Assembly (NCBI GenBank): GCA_020047775.1
Contig: JAIFNK010000211.1
Span: 1 to 8,708, forward strand
Direction: 5' to 3'
DNA: 8,708 nt
Origin: Akkermansia sp.
GTDB lineage: Bacteria > Verrucomicrobiota > Verrucomicrobiia > Verrucomicrobiales > Akkermansiaceae
Part shown: in pieces, positions 6,913 through 8,708 of the stretch
How the letters are laid out: every line of letters starts with the position of its first letter
Position numbering within the stretch: the first letter of the stretch is position 1
Notes under the pieces: model-generated
Told to the model about the DNA's origin: nothing
Databases searched by the model: none
Seen by the model: only the letters and a program-made list of their open reading frames with translations
Translations under genes and position numbers: made by a program

Positions 6913-7221
6913 TCACTTGTATCCTTCACGCCATGGCTCGGCCTGTATGCGCTCCATTTCGCCATTGGCTAACATGCACCAGAGTTCTAGCACTTTTTCT
7001 TTTGTCACCGGATGCATGTGCTTGTCCCCATCCTCAAGCAGATTACCCAAAACGACGCGGCCATCACGGTGGGCAGAAATACACCATCCGGTGTTTTCGT
7101 CTGTCACTGAGACATCGCCATGCTCTTGCTCGCTTCCTTCAAGTTCATCATAAAGATCCGAAAACGACTCGATTGGGGGGTCAACTTCTCCCGAATCATC
7201 AATTCGACGTGTGCTAATCAT
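6913..7221 (-). CDS. Probable immunity protein for the RHS toxin tip
   Basis: This 102-residue protein starts 3 bases after the RHS stop codon on the same strand, the position of cognate immunity genes in polymorphic toxin loci. It has no signal peptide or membrane segment, so it would act in the cytoplasm, where an immunity protein against a nuclease is needed. It is strongly acidic, with about 24 Asp/Glu against about 10 Lys/Arg, as is common for inhibitors that cover a nucleic-acid-binding surface. Recognisable patches are GWCISAHRDGRVVL (45-58) and the ending EPWREGY (95-101). I do not recognise a named immunity family with certainty. Base composition is lower in GC than the metabolic genes. 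No Shine-Dalgarno sequence sits at the right distance, so translation is probably coupled to the RHS gene. The role is inferred from position, size and charge. Confidence 0.7.
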   Translation of the reverse strand: MISTRRIDDSGEVDPPIESFSDLYDELEGSEQEHGDVSVTDENTGWCISAHRDGRVVLGNLLEDGDKHMHPVTKEKVLELWCMLANGEMERIQAEPWREGYK

Positions 7222-7224
7222 AGT

Positions 7225-8708
7225 TCAACGATTTAGTGGTGCTCCTGCGGGAATGGCCCATTCCGAATAACCGCCGCCACCGTTCGGAAGAGGGTGGAGT
7301 AGTCGCCAAAATGGAGAACCCGCTGTGTGCTGGCTTTTAGGGACCAAATGAAGAATGCCTGCCCGGCCTTGGCCCGTTACGTGATTCCATGCTTGCCCTG
7401 TCGTGGCGTGTTGCCATGTCCATCCGTCAGGTGCTCGAGTAAGTAAATCTGGATAATGCACAAGATTCGCAAGGGTAGGGTTTGCTGCCAGCTCTGAACG
7501 AAGTGCCCCATTGCCGATAGCAAAGTGCCTATCACGCCTCATTCCCATTTGCGCTGGCGTAAGTTGAACTTCAAATGCAACCGAATATGCGGATGGCGCT
7601 CGTGTAGGACCCACATATCTCGGAAAAGGCACACCCGCGTTAAACTGCTGGGCCATCTCTGCCCATCGGTAGTTGGCCGGATTAAGGCGCGGAAGCGCTC
7701 TTACCGACCAACCCGGAGCTTTCGCCGCCAGTGCTTCCGGTCCAGCGAACAAAAGCACCGCGTCGGCTAGCACACCACCCGAAGTCACTAGCAGGTCGTT
7801 GCCGCTGATGCCGGGATAGACTTGCTGCTGTCCGGCTCTGCGCGAGCCATCTGCATCGAAAGGCATCGTTGCCATGGAAGGATGATCCAAATTCCACAGC
7901 CCGGTCACCTCTCCTATCGGTTGCGCGATTCCGTATTCTACGAATGCGACTGAGTTTCCAATGTCTTTGCCCATCGCCCGCACGTTGCCCCAGGCTCCCG
8001 CGCCGATTTTGCGCATCATGTCGCCATTGCCGGAACTCGAATAGGTCTGGCCCCCGACTTGCGAAAACAACCTGCTCACCCCATCGATGTGTCCGCCGCT
8101 CGATCCGCCGTGACAAGTCACGCAGGGAACCACTGTGTTTCCTCCCTGAAAGATAACCGGGCTCTTGCCATTGGCAGTGAGCAAGGAGTTGAGAACCGCC
8201 GTGTCGATCACATCATCGTCGCCCGCATTGTCGTTGATCAGGCCGTAACGCAGGGCCAATTCGATCAAGTCTTTATCCGCTTGGTTGATAGGCACTTTGG
8301 CCAATCCATCGCGGTCAACATAGTTGATCGGATCGTTGCCGGTGAGCCGGTAGAGGTTCAGATCCTCCTTTTCCCCGAGTGGGTCACGAGAGAGGAACTG
8401 CTGTGTTAGCGGGTCATATGACCGCTCCAGATAGCAGTAGAGGCCGGTCTCCTGATCGTAGTATTTTGTCTGGAACCGGAACGGGCAGCTATCGCCGTTG
8501 GGGCCTCGGGCGTAGATGAGTTCGCCGAACGGACCGTAAGCGAACTCGGCTCGCAGGGCACCGGTGTTGTCGGTCAGAGCGACTACATTCCCGGAACCGT
8601 CGTAGAGCGGATAGAGATCGGTGGTGACGTTGCCTCTAGTTTCCTGGATGAGGAGCAAGCCACCCGCGCCTCCGGCTCCGCCGTGGGTTCCGCTGATGTC
8701 CGGTCCCC
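7225..8708 (-). CDS. RHS-repeat protein, 3' part, with a C-terminal HNH-type nuclease toxin tip (5' end outside window)
   Basis: The reading frame is open to the window edge, giving 493 visible residues; the TTG at 8656-8658 is internal, not the start. The upstream part is the conserved RHS core: PLYDGSGNVVALTDNTG, YGPFGE, then YDPLTQQFLSRDPLG (8374-8418) and NLYRLTGNDPINYVDRDGLA, ending at about 8299. After this hallmark boundary, 357 variable residues follow. They include a Gly/Ser-rich linker with a CVTCH motif (8110-8124), a hydrophobic pretoxin-like stretch (7723-7791) and a terminal domain from about 7596 to the stop. That domain has RDRHFAIGN (7516-7536), GWTWQH (7408-7425), LVPKSQHT (7324-7347) and LHPLPNGGGGYSEW (7258-7299). 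This His/Trp pattern resembles HNH/Endo VII-superfamily toxins with a WHH motif. RHS proteins form a shell around the toxin and deliver it to competitors. Core identity is firm; the nuclease call is inferred. Confidence 0.88.
   Translation of the reverse strand, partial: GPDISGTHGGAGGAGGLLLIQETRGNVTTDLYPLYDGSGNVVALTDNTGALRAEFAYGPFGELIYARGPNGDSCPFRFQTKYYDQETGLYCYLERSYDPLTQQFLSRDPLGEKEDLNLYRLTGNDPINYVDRDGLAKVPINQADKDLIELALRYGLINDNAGDDDVIDTAVLNSLLTANGKSPVIFQGGNTVVPCVTCHGGSSGGHIDGVSRLFSQVGGQTYSSSGNGDMMRKIGAGAWGNVRAMGKDIGNSVAFVEYGIAQPIGEVTGLWNLDHPSMATMPFDADGSRRAGQQQVYPGISGNDLLVTSGGVLADAVLLFAGPEALAAKAPGWSVRALPRLNPANYRWAEMAQQFNAGVPFPRYVGPTRAPSAYSVAFEVQLTPAQMGMRRDRHFAIGNGALRSELAANPTLANLVHYPDLLTRAPDGWTWQHATTGQAWNHVTGQGRAGILHLVPKSQHTAGSPFWRLLHPLPNGGGGYSEWAIPAGAPLNR

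Noticed and set aside
6682..6972. 96-codon plus-strand ORF in the gene-poor stretch
   Set aside because: It has no recognisable domain, runs antisense into the 3' end of the immunity gene, and has competing ORFs in other frames.
8656..8658. TTG as the start of the RHS protein
   Set aside because: The frame stays open upstream to the window edge and continues with RHS-like sequence (DISGTHGGAGGAGG), so the gene begins outside the window.
1..8708. CRISPR array or insertion sequence with transposase
   Set aside because: No regularly spaced direct repeats and no transposase or integrase motifs were seen on either strand.

Overview
The window looks like a GC-rich chromosomal segment of a Gram-negative bacterium, most likely Verrucomicrobiota. 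Clear Shine-Dalgarno sequences are absent before most genes, the RHS protein is of a type I associate with that phylum, and the acetyl-cycle argC-argJ pair is ordinary bacterial metabolism. The phylum is an inference from style, not from a marker gene.

Layout. (1) A tRNA-Pro (anticodon GGG) lies on the minus strand at 84-160. (2) The plus-strand pair argC-argJ (236-2572) carries two arginine biosynthesis steps. Four bases after the argJ stop comes a strong REP-like inverted repeat (2577-2646). (3) A glyoxalase I-like VOC protein (2708-3082, +) converges on a universal stress protein (3166-3615, -). (4) A compact plus-strand operon (3775-6076) encodes a complete polar amino acid ABC importer: a family 3 substrate-binding lipoprotein, a permease and an ATPase. 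The first junction has zero spacing and the second an 11-base overlap.

(5) From about 6077 the character changes. Everything recognisable is on the minus strand, base composition drops (sampled lines of 45-53% GC in the immunity gene against 65% in argJ), and the content is an RHS polymorphic-toxin locus. Read in its own direction, it holds the 3' part of a large RHS gene that enters from beyond the window edge (8708-7225). Its variable tip ends in what looks like an HNH/Endo VII-type nuclease toxin. Three bases later comes a small acidic probable immunity gene (7221-6913), then 532 bases without a convincing gene, then a small secreted-type ORF that looks like an RHS leftover (6380-6090).

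The metabolic half needs little comment. The RHS tip with its partner gene, the RHS-like fragment downstream and the REP-like element are the parts most worth a second look.
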